The notes under the pieces were generated by a model that was not told where the DNA came from, did no database searches, and saw only the letters and a program-made list of their open reading frames with translations. The translations under genes were made by a program, and so were the position numbers. Shown one piece after another: positions 1 through 8,745 of a DNA stretch of 64,000 nucleotides. The stretch lies in the NCBI RefSeq assembly GCF_022346925.1, contig NZ_JAKRNJ010000006.1:1-64000 (forward strand). Direction: 5' to 3'. Source of the DNA: Microvirga sp. ACRRW. Lineage in GTDB: Bacteria; Pseudomonadota; Alphaproteobacteria; Rhizobiales; Beijerinckiaceae. Numbering within the stretch: the stretch's first letter is position 1; each line of letters opens with the position of its first letter.

Positions 1-2
1 GC

Positions 3-935
3 CTACAGCCCCCTCTGAAGAACGATGAAGGCGAAGAGCAGAGCTCCGATCGCGATCTTGGTCCACCAGGAACTCAAGGTTCCCTCGAAGGTGATGTAGG
101 TTTGGATCAACCCCTGAATAAGCACGCCGACCAGCGTGCCGATGATCGTTCCGGAGCCGCCCGTCAGAAGCGTGCCGCCGATGACGACAGCCGCAATCGT
201 GTCGAGCTCAACCCCGGTCGCTGCAAGGGAATAACCTGCGGAGGTATAGAAAGAAAAGACGATTCCGGCCAAGGCCGCCAGAAAACTCGACAGCATGTAG
301 ATCCTGATCGTGGTTTTCCCCACCGGAACGCCCATCAGCTGAGCCGATGTCCTGTTGCCGCCCAGCGCATAGACATTGGCGCCGAAGCGCGTGAAATGCG
401 CCAGCACGATACCAACAGCGAAGACCAGGAGCATGGTGATTGCGATGAAGGTCAGGCGCCCTCCTCCCGGAAGCGGGAAAGCGATATCCGTTATGTTGCC
501 ATAGGCCGGAGCATTAATAGGGATGGAATCCGTAGTGAGCACGAAGCACATGCCCCGCGCCAGGAACATGCCCGCAAGCGTCACGATGAAGGCCGGGATC
601 TGGAAGGCATGGATCAGAAGTCCCATGCCTGCTCCAAACAAGGCCGCGATCCCGAGGATCAACACGAAGGCGAGATAGGGATTGACGCCGTAACGCTCGA
701 TCACGACGGCAAGGAACACGCCGGTAAAGGCGATGACGGAGCCGACCGACAGATCGATCCCGCCGGAGAGAATGACGAAGGTCATTCCCACCGCGACAAT
801 GCCGAGAAAGGCATTGTCGGTGAGAAGATTGCCGATGACGCGCGTCGAGGCGAAGCTCGGAAACTGCGCGAGGCAGATCAGGTAACCCGCGATGAAGACG
901 GCAAGGGTAATCAGGACAGGCAGGTGACGGCGCAT
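3..935 (-). CDS. yjfF: Sugar ABC transporter permease, YjfF type
   Basis: Inner-membrane permease of a ribose/galactofuranose-type (CUT2) ABC importer. The 310-residue protein is almost entirely hydrophobic and carries the family signature GGIDLSVGS near residue 60 and GGTLLTGGSGT near 255. I start it at the ATG at 935, not at an in-frame codon 21 bases upstream, because that ATG shares the ATGA overlap with the stop of the preceding permease gene and has a GAGGAG element upstream. The stop codon lies at the very edge of the window, so the gene is complete. It is the last gene of the minus-strand operon ytfQ-ytfR-ytfT-yjfF. The two different permeases probably form a heterodimer, as in E. coli YtfT/YjfF. 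Substrate is inferred from context only. Confidence 0.9.
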   Translation of the reverse strand: MRRHLPVLITLAVFIAGYLICLAQFPSFASTRVIGNLLTDNAFLGIVAVGMTFVILSGGIDLSVGSVIAFTGVFLAVVIERYGVNPYLAFVLILGIAALFGAGMGLLIHAFQIPAFIVTLAGMFLARGMCFVLTTDSIPINAPAYGNITDIAFPLPGGGRLTFIAITMLLVFAVGIVLAHFTRFGANVYALGGNRTSAQLMGVPVGKTTIRIYMLSSFLAALAGIVFSFYTSAGYSLAATGVELDTIAAVVIGGTLLTGGSGTIIGTLVGVLIQGLIQTYITFEGTLSSWWTKIAIGALLFAFIVLQRGL

Positions 936-1942
936 CAGGTCTTGCTCCTCTTCCACACAGCGCCAAGACCCGACAGGACGGGCGACTGCGCCAGAAGCAC
1001 GGCCAGCACGACGATGGCCTTCACGATCAGGTTGTACTCAGGCGGATAGCCGCTGAGCAGAATGCCGGTGTTCATGGCCTGAATGATCAGCGCACCCACG
1101 ACGGAGAGGCCGAGGCTGAAGCGCCCACCGAACAGCGACGTGCCGCCGATGACCACCGCCAGAATGGCATCGAGTTCGAGCCACAGCCCCGCATTGTTGG
1201 CGTCCGCGCCGCGAATGTCAGCCGTGACGATGAGGCCGGCAATGGCTGCGCACAGGCTGCACCACATATAGACGGCAATGGTGACGGCCTTAGTACCGAT
1301 ACCCGCATAGGCGCTGGAGCGCACATTGGCGCCGATGGCTTCGATGAACAATCCTAACGCCGTGTGGCGGACCACGAGATGCGTGATGATCAACATCACG
1401 AGAGCGATCACCACCGGCATGGGCAGCATCAGAAACGAGCCGCTGCCGATGGCGGCGAAGCCTTCGCTGACGAAGGTAATGATCTGGCCTTCCGTGATGA
1501 GCTGCGCGAAGCCGCGTCCTGCGACCATGAGAATGAGCGTGGCGACGAAAGGCTGGATTTCGAGAACGGCGACGAGAATGCCGTTCCACAAACCGCAGGC
1601 AAGGCCGATACCTGCAGCCGCAGCGAGCGCGACGGGAAGCGGATAGCCCTGCGCCGTCATGCTGGCGGCCATGGCGCCGGCAATGGCCATCACCGCGCCG
1701 ACGGAAAGGTCGATGCCGCGTGTGGCGATGACGAGGGTCATGCCAAGCGCCAGGATAGCAACCGGAGCGCCACGGTTGAGCACGTCGATCAGGCTGCCAA
1801 AAAGGCGACCGTCCTGGAGACGAATGGCGAAGAAGTCGCGAAACACCAGCCAATTGACGAGGAGAACGACCAGGAGCGCCACAACCTGCGGCAGACCCTT
1901 GGGAAGTATACGGGAAACGCTGACCTGCACGGCGCTGCTCAT
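935..1942 (-). CDS. ytfT: Sugar ABC transporter permease, YtfT type
   Basis: A 335-residue hydrophobic permease of the CUT2 family, partner of the following YjfF-like subunit. It shows the same conserved stretch (TRGIDLSVGAVMA near residue 75) and GGTSLFGGR near 270, which mark this permease family. The start overlaps the end of the ATPase gene by four bases (ATGA) and its stop overlaps the next permease start, so all three are translationally coupled. With the upstream binding protein and ATPase it should import a pentose or hexose. In E. coli the homologous complex carries galactofuranose; here the divergent arabonate-degrading genes make L-arabinose or a related aldose a reasonable guess. 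Confidence 0.9.
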   Translation of the reverse strand: MSSAVQVSVSRILPKGLPQVVALLVVLLVNWLVFRDFFAIRLQDGRLFGSLIDVLNRGAPVAILALGMTLVIATRGIDLSVGAVMAIAGAMAASMTAQGYPLPVALAAAAGIGLACGLWNGILVAVLEIQPFVATLILMVAGRGFAQLITEGQIITFVSEGFAAIGSGSFLMLPMPVVIALVMLIITHLVVRHTALGLFIEAIGANVRSSAYAGIGTKAVTIAVYMWCSLCAAIAGLIVTADIRGADANNAGLWLELDAILAVVIGGTSLFGGRFSLGLSVVGALIIQAMNTGILLSGYPPEYNLIVKAIVVLAVLLAQSPVLSGLGAVWKRSKT

Positions 1943-3450
1943 TGATGGCTCGCGATTGTCGTCATGATGGTATCCGCATTGACTTCAGCTCCGGTCAATT
2001 CCCGCACATGCTTCCGGTCGCGCAGCACCACGACCCGGTCGCTGTAGGAGGCGATTTCCTCAAGCTCCGAGGATATGACGAGCAGCGCGAGGCCGTCCTC
2101 GCAGAGACGTTCGATCAGTCTGATGATCTCCGCATGCGCGCCCACGTCGATGCCGCGCGTCGGCTCATCGAGAATGAGGAAGCGCGGTTCCGTCGCGAGC
2201 CAGCGGGCCAAAAGCGCCTTTTGCTGGTTGCCACCCGAGAGAAGCCCGATGGGCTTTTCCGCATCAGGCGTGCGGATGTCGAGGAGCTTGATGAAGCGAT
2301 TGGCGATCTCTTCCTGCTTGCGCCTTGGAATTTGATGCAGCCATCCGCGCTGCGCCTGCAGGGCGAGGATGATGTTTTCCCGGATCGACAACTCGGCGAC
2401 GATCCCTTCCGTCTTGCGATCCTCCGGCGTGAATCCGAACCGCAGCCGGGAAGCATCCCGAGGCGACGCGATGCGCACCGGCTTGCCATCGACGAAGGCC
2501 TTGCCACTGTCTGCATGTTCGATGCCGAAAACCAGCTTGGCTGTTTCCGTACGCCCCGAGCCGAGAAGTCCCGCAAGGCCCACCACTTCGCCGGGCCGAA
2601 CATCAAGATAGAACGGCTCCATGAGACGGCGCTTGCCGTAATCCTTGAAGGCGACGAGAGGATCGCCCGTGACGGCCGGGCGCTGGTTGCGATGGAGAGC
2701 TTCCGCCGCCAGTTCACGCCCGAGCATCATCGAGACCAGCTCGATGCGCGGCAGGGAGGATGTCGGGCGGGAACCGATCAGACGCCCGTTGCGCAGGACC
2801 GTGATGCGGTCGCAGACGGCGTAAACCTGATCGAGGAAATGCGTGACGAAGATGATGCCGATGCCGCGCGCCTTCAGGTCCCTCAGGATGCGGAAGAGCG
2901 TTTCCACCTCCTGCGCATCGAGGCTGGCGGTCGGCTCGTCGAGGATCAGCACCTTGGCGGAAAGGTCGACGGCGCGCGCGATGGCGACGATTTGCTGAAC
3001 CGCCACGGAGAAACTGCCAAGCGGATCGGCGACATTGATGTCGAGGCCGTAGGCCGACAGGATCTCCGATGCGCGACGGCGCATCTCGCCCGTGCGCACG
3101 AGACCGAAACGATGGGGCTGGCGGCCGATGAAGAGGTTCTCGGCCACGGACAGATTGGAAAGGAGATTGACCTCCTGATAGACGGTGCCGATGCCGAGCG
3201 AGAGCGCATCCGCAGGATCGCGCGCCTCGATATCCAGACCGTCGAGGCGAATGGTTCCGCCATCGCGCCTGAATACGCCCGTCAGCACCTTGATCAAGGT
3301 GGATTTGCCGGCGCCGTTCTCGCCCAACAGGCCATGGATCTCACCCGCACAGAGCGTGAAATCCACATGATCCAGCGCCTGAACGCCCGGGAAGCCCTTC
3401 GTGAGCTCCTTGATTTCGAGCAGATCGGATCGCTCGTCCAACAGCGGCAT
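1939..3450 (-). CDS. ytfR: Sugar ABC transporter ATP-binding protein (double ATPase)
   Basis: A 503-residue ATPase with two nucleotide-binding domains, the usual size for CUT2 sugar importers such as RbsA, MglA and YtfR. The first half has a canonical Walker A (GENGAGKST, about residue 43) and Walker B (LILDEPTAS, about 170). The second half has a degenerate P-loop (GLLGSGRTE), a clear signature motif (LSGGNQQK, about 405) and Walker B (LILDEPTRG). This asymmetry is normal for the family and implies one fully active ATP site. It couples ATP hydrolysis to import through the two permeases encoded just downstream, with four-base overlap to the first. An 89-base gap containing a strong hairpin separates it from the binding-protein gene. 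Confidence 0.93.
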   Translation of the reverse strand: MPLLDERSDLLEIKELTKGFPGVQALDHVDFTLCAGEIHGLLGENGAGKSTLIKVLTGVFRRDGGTIRLDGLDIEARDPADALSLGIGTVYQEVNLLSNLSVAENLFIGRQPHRFGLVRTGEMRRRASEILSAYGLDINVADPLGSFSVAVQQIVAIARAVDLSAKVLILDEPTASLDAQEVETLFRILRDLKARGIGIIFVTHFLDQVYAVCDRITVLRNGRLIGSRPTSSLPRIELVSMMLGRELAAEALHRNQRPAVTGDPLVAFKDYGKRRLMEPFYLDVRPGEVVGLAGLLGSGRTETAKLVFGIEHADSGKAFVDGKPVRIASPRDASRLRFGFTPEDRKTEGIVAELSIRENIILALQAQRGWLHQIPRRKQEEIANRFIKLLDIRTPDAEKPIGLLSGGNQQKALLARWLATEPRFLILDEPTRGIDVGAHAEIIRLIERLCEDGLALLVISSELEEIASYSDRVVVLRDRKHVRELTGAEVNADTIMTTIASHQ

Positions 3451-3498
3451 CAGCCTCTCCCCATTCGATGATGAACCGCCCGAGGCGGAACATGGACA

Positions 3499-3524
3499 GC
3501 GGCAGGCGAAATATCGCCCGCCGC
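3499..3524 (-). other. Intercistronic hairpin between ytfQ and ytfR
   Basis: An 11-bp stem with one A.C mismatch (GCGGCAGGCGA paired with TCGCCCGCCGC) closes a four-base AATA loop. It sits 15 bases after the ytfQ stop and 48 bases before the ytfR start. There is no uridine tract, so it is not a simple intrinsic terminator. Such hairpins after periplasmic binding-protein genes commonly protect the upstream message from 3' decay, giving more binding protein than membrane subunits; that role here is inference. Confidence 0.55.
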
Positions 3525-3539
3525 CACTGGGTTGAGCGA

Positions 3540-4502
3540 TCAGTAGAGTTCCTTGCGCTTCTCGTACTCTGCCTTGGCGGTCTCAGGCGTGAAGACCTTG
3601 GATTCCGTCTGAATCCATTTCTTCGGCATGGTGCCGTCTTTCTTATAGGCAGCGAGAGCGTCGAGCGCAGGGCCCGCCATGTTGGGGGTCAGTTCCACGG
3701 TCACATTGGCTTCGCCGTCGCCCATGGCCTTGAAGATGTCCGGCACGCCGTCGATGGACACGATCTTGATGTCCTTGCCCGGCTTCAGGCCCGCTTCCTT
3801 GATGGCCTGAATGGCGCCAATGGCCATGTCGTCATTGTGGGCGTACACGGCGCAGATGTTCTTGCCGCCGCCTTCGGCCTTGATGAAGCTCTCCATCACT
3901 TCCTTGCCCTTGGTGCGGGTGAAGTCGCCAGACTGGGTGCGGACGATCTTCATGCCGGGATTGGCGGCAACGACCTGATCGAAGCCCTTCTTGCGGTTGA
4001 TCGCTGGGCTCGATCCGACGGTGCCCTGCAGTTCGACCACATTGCACTTGCCGCCGGTTTCCTTGGCGAGCCACTCGCCTGCCACCTTGCCCTCATAGAC
4101 CGTGTCGGAGGTCACCGCTGTGAGATAAAGAGACTCGTCCTTCGTCTCGATGGAGCGGTCGAGCAGGACCACGGGGATCTTCGCTTCCTTGGCTTCTTTG
4201 AGCACCGCGTCCCAGCCGGTCGCCACGACCGGGGCAAGGAGGATCGCATCGACTCCCTGAGCGATGAACGAGCGGACGGCGCGTATCTGGTTTTCCTGCT
4301 TCTGCTGGGCATCCGAGATCTTCAGGTCGATGCCGCGCTTGTCGGCTTCGATCTTGGAAACCTTGGTCTCCGCAGCGCGCCAGCCGGATTCCGATCCGAC
4401 CTGCGAGAAGCCCACGGTCATTTTTTTCTGAGCGTAAGCCGCGCCAGACGACAGCATCAGTGCAGCCATACCGATAGTCGTCAGAAGATGACGAGCCTTC
4501 AT
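3540..4502 (-). CDS. ytfQ: Periplasmic sugar-binding protein, YtfQ type
   Basis: A 320-residue type I periplasmic binding protein, the specificity component of the importer. A Sec signal peptide (positively charged start, hydrophobic core, AYA cleavage site near residue 24) precedes the mature domain starting KKMTVGFSQVGSESGW. Features typical of the family are DAILLAPV near 95, VYAHNDDMAIGA near 220 and VSIDGVPD near 250. E. coli YtfQ is 318 residues. I use the ATG at 4502, which has GGGAGA upstream and begins the signal peptide; a frame continuing 31 codons upstream lacks a ribosome site and would bury the signal. It is the first gene of the transporter operon and diverges from the dehydratase gene. 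Confidence 0.92.
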   Translation of the reverse strand: MKARHLLTTIGMAALMLSSGAAYAQKKMTVGFSQVGSESGWRAAETKVSKIEADKRGIDLKISDAQQKQENQIRAVRSFIAQGVDAILLAPVVATGWDAVLKEAKEAKIPVVLLDRSIETKDESLYLTAVTSDTVYEGKVAGEWLAKETGGKCNVVELQGTVGSSPAINRKKGFDQVVAANPGMKIVRTQSGDFTRTKGKEVMESFIKAEGGGKNICAVYAHNDDMAIGAIQAIKEAGLKPGKDIKIVSIDGVPDIFKAMGDGEANVTVELTPNMAGPALDALAAYKKDGTMPKKWIQTESKVFTPETAKAEYEKRKELY

Positions 4503-4540
4503 GCGTTTTCTCCCACTGCTTTCTTTGATTTTAGACTTTA

Positions 4541-4591
4541 GCAGCCTTAACAGCTGCCTATTTATCATATTATATACAGAAAGAATGGCAA
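4541..4591 (-). promoter_or_regulatory. Candidate promoter and operator of the ytfQ operon
   Basis: On the minus strand TTGCCA (4586-4591) and TATGAT (4564-4569) are spaced by 16 bases, resembling a sigma-70-type promoter. Just downstream of the -10, GCAGC (4541-4545) and GCTGC (4553-4557) form an inverted repeat with a 7-base centre, placed where a repressor would block transcription. The 157-base divergent gap also serves the dehydratase gene. No regulator gene lies in view, so the cognate protein is unknown. Confidence 0.4.
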
Positions 4592-4659
4592 CCATCCGAC
4601 GTTAGTCGTAGTCCTCAATATTTCCTTGAGCGCTGCCGCAAATTTTAGGGCGACAAAAG

Positions 4660-6393
4660 ATGAGCGAAGACAAGAAACGCCAATTGCGAAGCCAGGCGTG
4701 GTTCGGCCGCCAGGACAAGATGGGCTTCTATTACCGCTCCTTTCTAAAAAACAGCGGCTTCCCTCAGGATCAATTCGAGGGCCGTCCGGTTATCGGCATC
4801 TGTAATACCTGGTCCGAACTGACACCCTGTAACGCCCATTTCCGAACAATTGCGGAGCATGTGAAGTACGGTGTCCTTGATGCCGGCGGTTTCCCGCTGG
4901 AGTTCCCTGTTTCCTCGCTTGGCGAGGTCACTATGCGCCCGACCGCCATGCTCTTTCGCAACCTCGCCTCCATGGACGTGGAAGAGGCTATCCGCGCGCA
5001 CCCTCTGGACGGTGTCGTCCTCCTCATGGGCTGCGACAAGACCACCCCTGCCTTGTTGATGGGCGCGGCCTCCGCGGATCTGCCGACCATCGGCGTCTCG
5101 GGCGGCCCACAGCTGCGCGGCGTCTATCGCGGCAAGATTATCGGTTCCGGCACGAACATCATTTCCATGAGCGAGCAACTGCGCGCCGGTGAAGTCACCT
5201 TGCAGGAATTCCACGAGGCCGAAGGCGCGATGAACCGCTCGGCGGGTCATTGCATGACCATGGGCACCGGCTCCACCATGGCCTCCATGGTGGAAGCGCT
5301 CGGCGTCGGCCTGCCCGAGAACGCCGCCATTCCAGCAGCCGATGCCCGCCGCAATCATCTCGCGCGCATGGCTGGCCGCCGCATCGTCGAGATGGTCAAC
5401 GAGGATCTCGTTCTCTCGAAAGTCATGACGCGTCAGGCTTTCGAAAACGCCATCCGCACGCTTGCGGCCATCGGCGGCTCCACGAACGCCGTCGTGCATC
5501 TGCTTGCCATGGCGGGACGCTGCGGCATCGAGTTGACGCTCGACGATTTCGACCGCCTCGGTCGTGACGTTCATTGCCTCGTCGATCTCATGCCGTCCGG
5601 CCGCTTCCTCATGGAGGATTTCTATTATGCGGGCGGCCTGCCGGTCGTTCTGCGCGCGCTGGGTGAGCGCGGCCTGCTTCATAGGGATGCTCTGACCGTC
5701 AACGGCAAGCCGATCTGGGACAACGTGAAGGACGCGCCCTGCTGGAATCGCGAGGTCATCACCACCTTCGAGGAACCCTTCAAGCCTGAAGCCGGGATCG
5801 CGATCCTGCGCGGTAACCTTGCGCCCAACGGCGCGGTCATCAAGCCGTCGGCAGCCTCGCCCGAACTGATGAAGCACACGGGCCGCGCCGTGGTGTTCGA
5901 GAGCATCGAGGAACTGCATCATCGCATCGACGATGACACGCTCGACATCGATGAGACCTGCATCATGGTGCTGAAAAATTGCGGCCCGAAGGGTTACCCA
6001 GGCATGGCCGAGGTCGGCAACATGCCCTTGCCTCAGAAGCTTTTGAAGAAGGGCGTGCGCGACATGATCCGCATCTCGGATGCGCGCATGTCCGGCACGG
6101 CTTACGGCACCGTCGTCCTGCACGTCGCCCCAGAGGCTACCGCCGGCGGTCCGCTGGCATTCGTCCAGAACGGAGATCTTATCACCCTGGATGTGGCGGC
6201 CCGCAGCCTTCACCTTCACGTGGAAGCCGAGGAGTTGAAGCGTCGCCGCGCTGACTGGACACCACCGCAGCCGCACGCCACGCGCGGCTACCTGAAAATG
6301 TATCTCGATCACGTGATGCAGGCGGACAAAGGCGCAGATCTCGACTTCCTGGTCGGGAAATCCGGCGCGCCTGTCGCCCGCGACAACCACTAA
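4660..6393 (+). CDS. L-arabonate dehydratase (IlvD/Edd family)
   Basis: Dehydrates a sugar acid to a 2-keto-3-deoxy sugar acid; best match in memory is rhizobial L-arabinonate dehydratase, a [2Fe-2S] enzyme of about 579 residues (this one is 577). The three cluster-ligand cysteines are present: C57 in TPCNAH, C125 in GCDKTTP and C198 in GHCMTMG. The serine-bearing motif SDARMSGTAYGT lies near 475, and NCGPKGYPGMAEVGNM near 445 is strongly conserved. It is divergent from the sugar transporter and 37 bases upstream of the gene for the next step. In Azospirillum the equivalent gene is called araC, not to be confused with the regulator. L-arabonate is most likely, but D-fuconate or D-galactonate cannot be excluded from sequence. 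Confidence 0.85.
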   Translation: MSEDKKRQLRSQAWFGRQDKMGFYYRSFLKNSGFPQDQFEGRPVIGICNTWSELTPCNAHFRTIAEHVKYGVLDAGGFPLEFPVSSLGEVTMRPTAMLFRNLASMDVEEAIRAHPLDGVVLLMGCDKTTPALLMGAASADLPTIGVSGGPQLRGVYRGKIIGSGTNIISMSEQLRAGEVTLQEFHEAEGAMNRSAGHCMTMGTGSTMASMVEALGVGLPENAAIPAADARRNHLARMAGRRIVEMVNEDLVLSKVMTRQAFENAIRTLAAIGGSTNAVVHLLAMAGRCGIELTLDDFDRLGRDVHCLVDLMPSGRFLMEDFYYAGGLPVVLRALGERGLLHRDALTVNGKPIWDNVKDAPCWNREVITTFEEPFKPEAGIAILRGNLAPNGAVIKPSAASPELMKHTGRAVVFESIEELHHRIDDDTLDIDETCIMVLKNCGPKGYPGMAEVGNMPLPQKLLKKGVRDMIRISDARMSGTAYGTVVLHVAPEATAGGPLAFVQNGDLITLDVAARSLHLHVEAEELKRRRADWTPPQPHATRGYLKMYLDHVMQADKGADLDFLVGKSGAPVARDNH

Positions 6394-6430
6394 CGGCAAG
6401 ATTCAAGAAGCAGGATTTAAGGGAGAGAAC

Positions 6431-7369
6431 ATGTCTTCGCTCGGCAGGTCTTCGGTCCGCCCCTATCGCGGCGTCTATCCGGTCGCACCGACCATCTTCA
6501 GCGACGATGGCCAACTCGATCTCGAAGGGCAGAAGCGCGCCATCGACTTCATGATCGAGGCAGGCTCGGACGGGATCTGCATCCTGGCCAATTTCTCCGA
6601 GCAATTCCTGCTCACCGACGCCGAACGCGATGCGGTGATGCATGGGGTGCTCGACCATGTGGCCGGACGGGTTCCGGTGATCGTCACGACGAGCCATTTC
6701 TCGACCGATATCTGCGCCGACCGTTCTAGACGTGCAGAGGCAGCCGGTGCCGCGATGGTGATGATCATGCCGCCCTTCTTCGGCGCAACGCTGCGCGTGT
6801 CCGAACCCGGCATCTATGATTTCTTCCGCCGGGTATCGGACGCCATTACCATCCCGATCATGATCCAGGACGCGCCGATGGCAGGCACCTCCCTGTCACC
6901 GTCGTTCCTGGCGCGCATGGCGAAGGAGATCGCCAATGTCTCCTATTTCAAGATCGAGGTGGCGGGCACGGCGGGCAAGCTGCGCGAAATCATCGCGCTC
7001 GGCGGCGATGCCATTGAAGGTCCGTGGGATGGCGAAGAGGCAATCACTTTGATGGCCGATCTCGATGCAGGCGCCACGGGCGCCATGACGGGCGGCGCTT
7101 ATCCGGACGGCATCCGCAAGATCATCGATCCCTATTTCGCCGGAAACACCGAGGAAGCAGCCGCCGCCTATGAGCGCTGGCTACCCCTCATCAACTACGA
7201 GAACCGCCAATGCGGCCTCTCAGCCGCCAAGGCGCTCATGAAAGAAGGTGGCGTGATCAGGTCCGAAGCCGTCCGTCACCCGCTGCAGCCGCTGCACCCG
7301 GAAACCCGAAAAGGCCTCATCGAGATCGCCCGACGGCTCGACCCGATGGTGCTTCGGTGGGGTCGATAG
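6431..7369 (+). CDS. araD: 2-keto-3-deoxy-L-arabonate dehydratase
   Basis: A DHDPS/N-acetylneuraminate-lyase superfamily enzyme of 312 residues. The Schiff-base lysine is K174 in SYFKIEV. The protein strongly resembles Azospirillum 2-keto-3-deoxy-L-arabonate dehydratase, including ILANFSEQFLLTDAERD, EGPWDGEEAITL and the end LDPMVLRWGR. That enzyme removes water and yields alpha-ketoglutarate semialdehyde, one oxidation from 2-oxoglutarate. A good ribosome site (AAGGGAGAG) precedes the ATG. It directly follows the arabonate dehydratase gene and ends at a strong terminator. The arabinose dehydrogenase, lactonase and semialdehyde dehydrogenase of the route are not in this window. It is not dapA: context and the sugar-acid motifs point elsewhere. 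Confidence 0.85.
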   Translation: MSSLGRSSVRPYRGVYPVAPTIFSDDGQLDLEGQKRAIDFMIEAGSDGICILANFSEQFLLTDAERDAVMHGVLDHVAGRVPVIVTTSHFSTDICADRSRRAEAAGAAMVMIMPPFFGATLRVSEPGIYDFFRRVSDAITIPIMIQDAPMAGTSLSPSFLARMAKEIANVSYFKIEVAGTAGKLREIIALGGDAIEGPWDGEEAITLMADLDAGATGAMTGGAYPDGIRKIIDPYFAGNTEEAAAAYERWLPLINYENRQCGLSAAKALMKEGGVIRSEAVRHPLQPLHPETRKGLIEIARRLDPMVLRWGR

Positions 7370-7393
7370 ACCCATAAAATTCCCGGATCACGG

Positions 7394-7430
7394 AAAATGG
7401 CGCGGCAGAACTTGCTGCGCCATTTTCGTT
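7394..7430 (+). terminator. Intrinsic terminator after the arabonate operon
   Basis: A 14-bp stem with one G.U wobble (7394-7407 with 7413-7426) closes a five-base loop and runs into TTTTCGTTT. It begins 25 bases after the keto-deoxy-arabonate dehydratase stop. The A-run on the left arm gives it some function on the minus strand too, where the small membrane protein gene ends at 7440. Confidence 0.85.
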
Positions 7431-7439
7431 TGTGATGCA

Positions 7440-7664
7440 TCATCGCGCTCTGTCGCGCTTGGACACCTGTCGTTCCGGCCAGAACGCCAGTACGGCGACG
7501 ATCAGTGCGAGAAGAAGAAGCATGACCATAACCTGGACCATCCCGAAAAGCGGTGCGTCCTTGGCTATGAACAATCCTGCCACCACGCCTGACACGATCA
7601 TGAAGATCCGCACGACCCAACCGAGCATCCCGCCCTCCGTCAATCGAGCTTCTTCAAAAGCCAT
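7440..7664 (-). CDS. Small two-helix membrane protein, unknown function
   Basis: I do not recognise this 74-residue protein. It has two clear hydrophobic segments, roughly residues 13-35 and 40-62, and ends in a basic tail (RQVSKRDRAR), so it should be an inner-membrane hairpin with its C-terminus in the cytoplasm. GGGAAGG lies about 12 bases before the ATG. It ends against the bidirectional terminator at 7394-7430 and stands 73 bases beyond the end of the D-lactate dehydrogenase gene on the same strand, so it could be co-transcribed with it. A real small gene is likely given the amphipathic pattern, but no function can be given. Confidence 0.5.
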   Translation of the reverse strand: MAFEEARLTEGGMLGWVVRIFMIVSGVVAGLFIAKDAPLFGMVQVMVMLLLLALIVAVLAFWPERQVSKRDRAR

Positions 7665-7737
7665 CTCATCATCTAGCCTTCCCTGAAGCTTGGCAATGCA
7701 ACGTCTAGAAGAGACACGCCCCTCTTAGAGACACCCC

Positions 7738-8745
7738 CTAACGCGCGATCTTCTCAGTGGAGACCTCGTGCACCACTTGGCCCGTCTGCTCGAAGGAGGT
7801 GACGTTGGCAATCGTCGTCTCCGCGATGTTCGTCATCGCCTCATGCGTGAAGAAGGCCTGATGTCCGGTGATCAGGACATTGGGAAATGTGAGCAGCCGT
7901 GCGAACACATCATCGTCGATGAATCGGCCTGACAGATCCTCGAAGAACAGATCGTCCTCTTCCTCATAAACATCGAGACCGAGACTGCCGATGATGCCAT
8001 CCTTCAGTCCCATCAGCACGGCTTGTGTATCGATTACGGCGCCACGGCTCGTATTGATCAGCATCACGCCCCGCTTCATGCGCTGAAGAGACGCCTCGTT
8101 GATGAGATGTTGCGTGGCGGGCGTGAGAGGACAATGCAGGGAAATGATGTCGGAGGATGACAGCAATTCCTCGACCGGCACGTAGGTCACGCCCATGGCA
8201 AGGCAATTGGGGTTCTCCTGAACGTCATAAGCGATCACCCTGCATCCGAACCCACTCATGATCCGGCACATGACCTCACCGATCTTGCCGGTGCCCACGA
8301 CCCCAACCGTCTTTCCCGCAAGATCGAAACCGAGGAGGCCGTCGAGAGAAAAGTTGCCCTCTCGCACACGGTTGTAGGCGCGGTGAGTTTTACGGTTGAG
8401 CGTCAGGATGAGAGCGACCGCATGCTCTGCAACGGCATGAGGAGAATAGGCAGGCACGCGGCCAATCGTGATCCCCGAACGCTTGGCGGCTTCTAGGTCT
8501 ACATTGTTGAACCCGGCCGCGCGCAGCACCAAGAGTCTGATCCCTTTGGCGGCCAGCCTTTCGAGCACGTCCGCGTCGATGTCGTCGTTGACGAAGGCGC
8601 AGACCGCATCGGAGCCAGCAGCGAGATCACAGGTCTCGGGGGAAAGGCGCGCCTCGAGATAGGTCAGGCGATGGCCTGCCCCGTCACTGGCGGCATTCAG
8701 GAAGTGGCGGTCATAGGGCTTTGTGCTGAAGACAGTAATCCGCAA
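7738..8745 (-). CDS. ldhA: D-lactate dehydrogenase (fermentative type)
   Basis: NAD-dependent 2-hydroxyacid dehydrogenase of 335 residues that interconverts pyruvate and D-lactate in the cytoplasm. It follows E. coli LdhA (329 residues) closely along its length: [11 protein letters not shown] at the start, [10 protein letters not shown] near 75, the Rossmann motif GVVGTGKIG near 148. Catalytic residues can be read as R234 (NTSRGAVID), E263 ([13 protein letters not shown]) and H295 (TGHQAFFT). The DLFFED segment is specific to the LdhA subgroup, which makes other D-2-hydroxyacid dehydrogenases less likely. Upstream lies a 407-base gene-free gap; downstream is a small membrane protein on the same strand. 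Confidence 0.9.
   Translation of the reverse strand: MRITVFSTKPYDRHFLNAASDGAGHRLTYLEARLSPETCDLAAGSDAVCAFVNDDIDADVLERLAAKGIRLLVLRAAGFNNVDLEAAKRSGITIGRVPAYSPHAVAEHAVALILTLNRKTHRAYNRVREGNFSLDGLLGFDLAGKTVGVVGTGKIGEVMCRIMSGFGCRVIAYDVQENPNCLAMGVTYVPVEELLSSSDIISLHCPLTPATQHLINEASLQRMKRGVMLINTSRGAVIDTQAVLMGLKDGIIGSLGLDVYEEEDDLFFEDLSGRFIDDDVFARLLTFPNVLITGHQAFFTHEAMTNIAETTIANVTSFEQTGQVVHEVSTEKIAR

Noticed and set aside
1942..3471. Long open frame opposite ytfR
   Set aside because: Shadow of the double ATPase; composition not protein-like.
4744..6399. Long open frame opposite the arabonate dehydratase
   Set aside because: Mirror frame of a clear IlvD/Edd gene; no domain, no ribosome site.
6431..7369. 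dapA (dihydrodipicolinate synthase)
   Set aside because: Same superfamily, but the motifs and adjacent arabonate dehydratase fit keto-deoxy-arabonate dehydratase.
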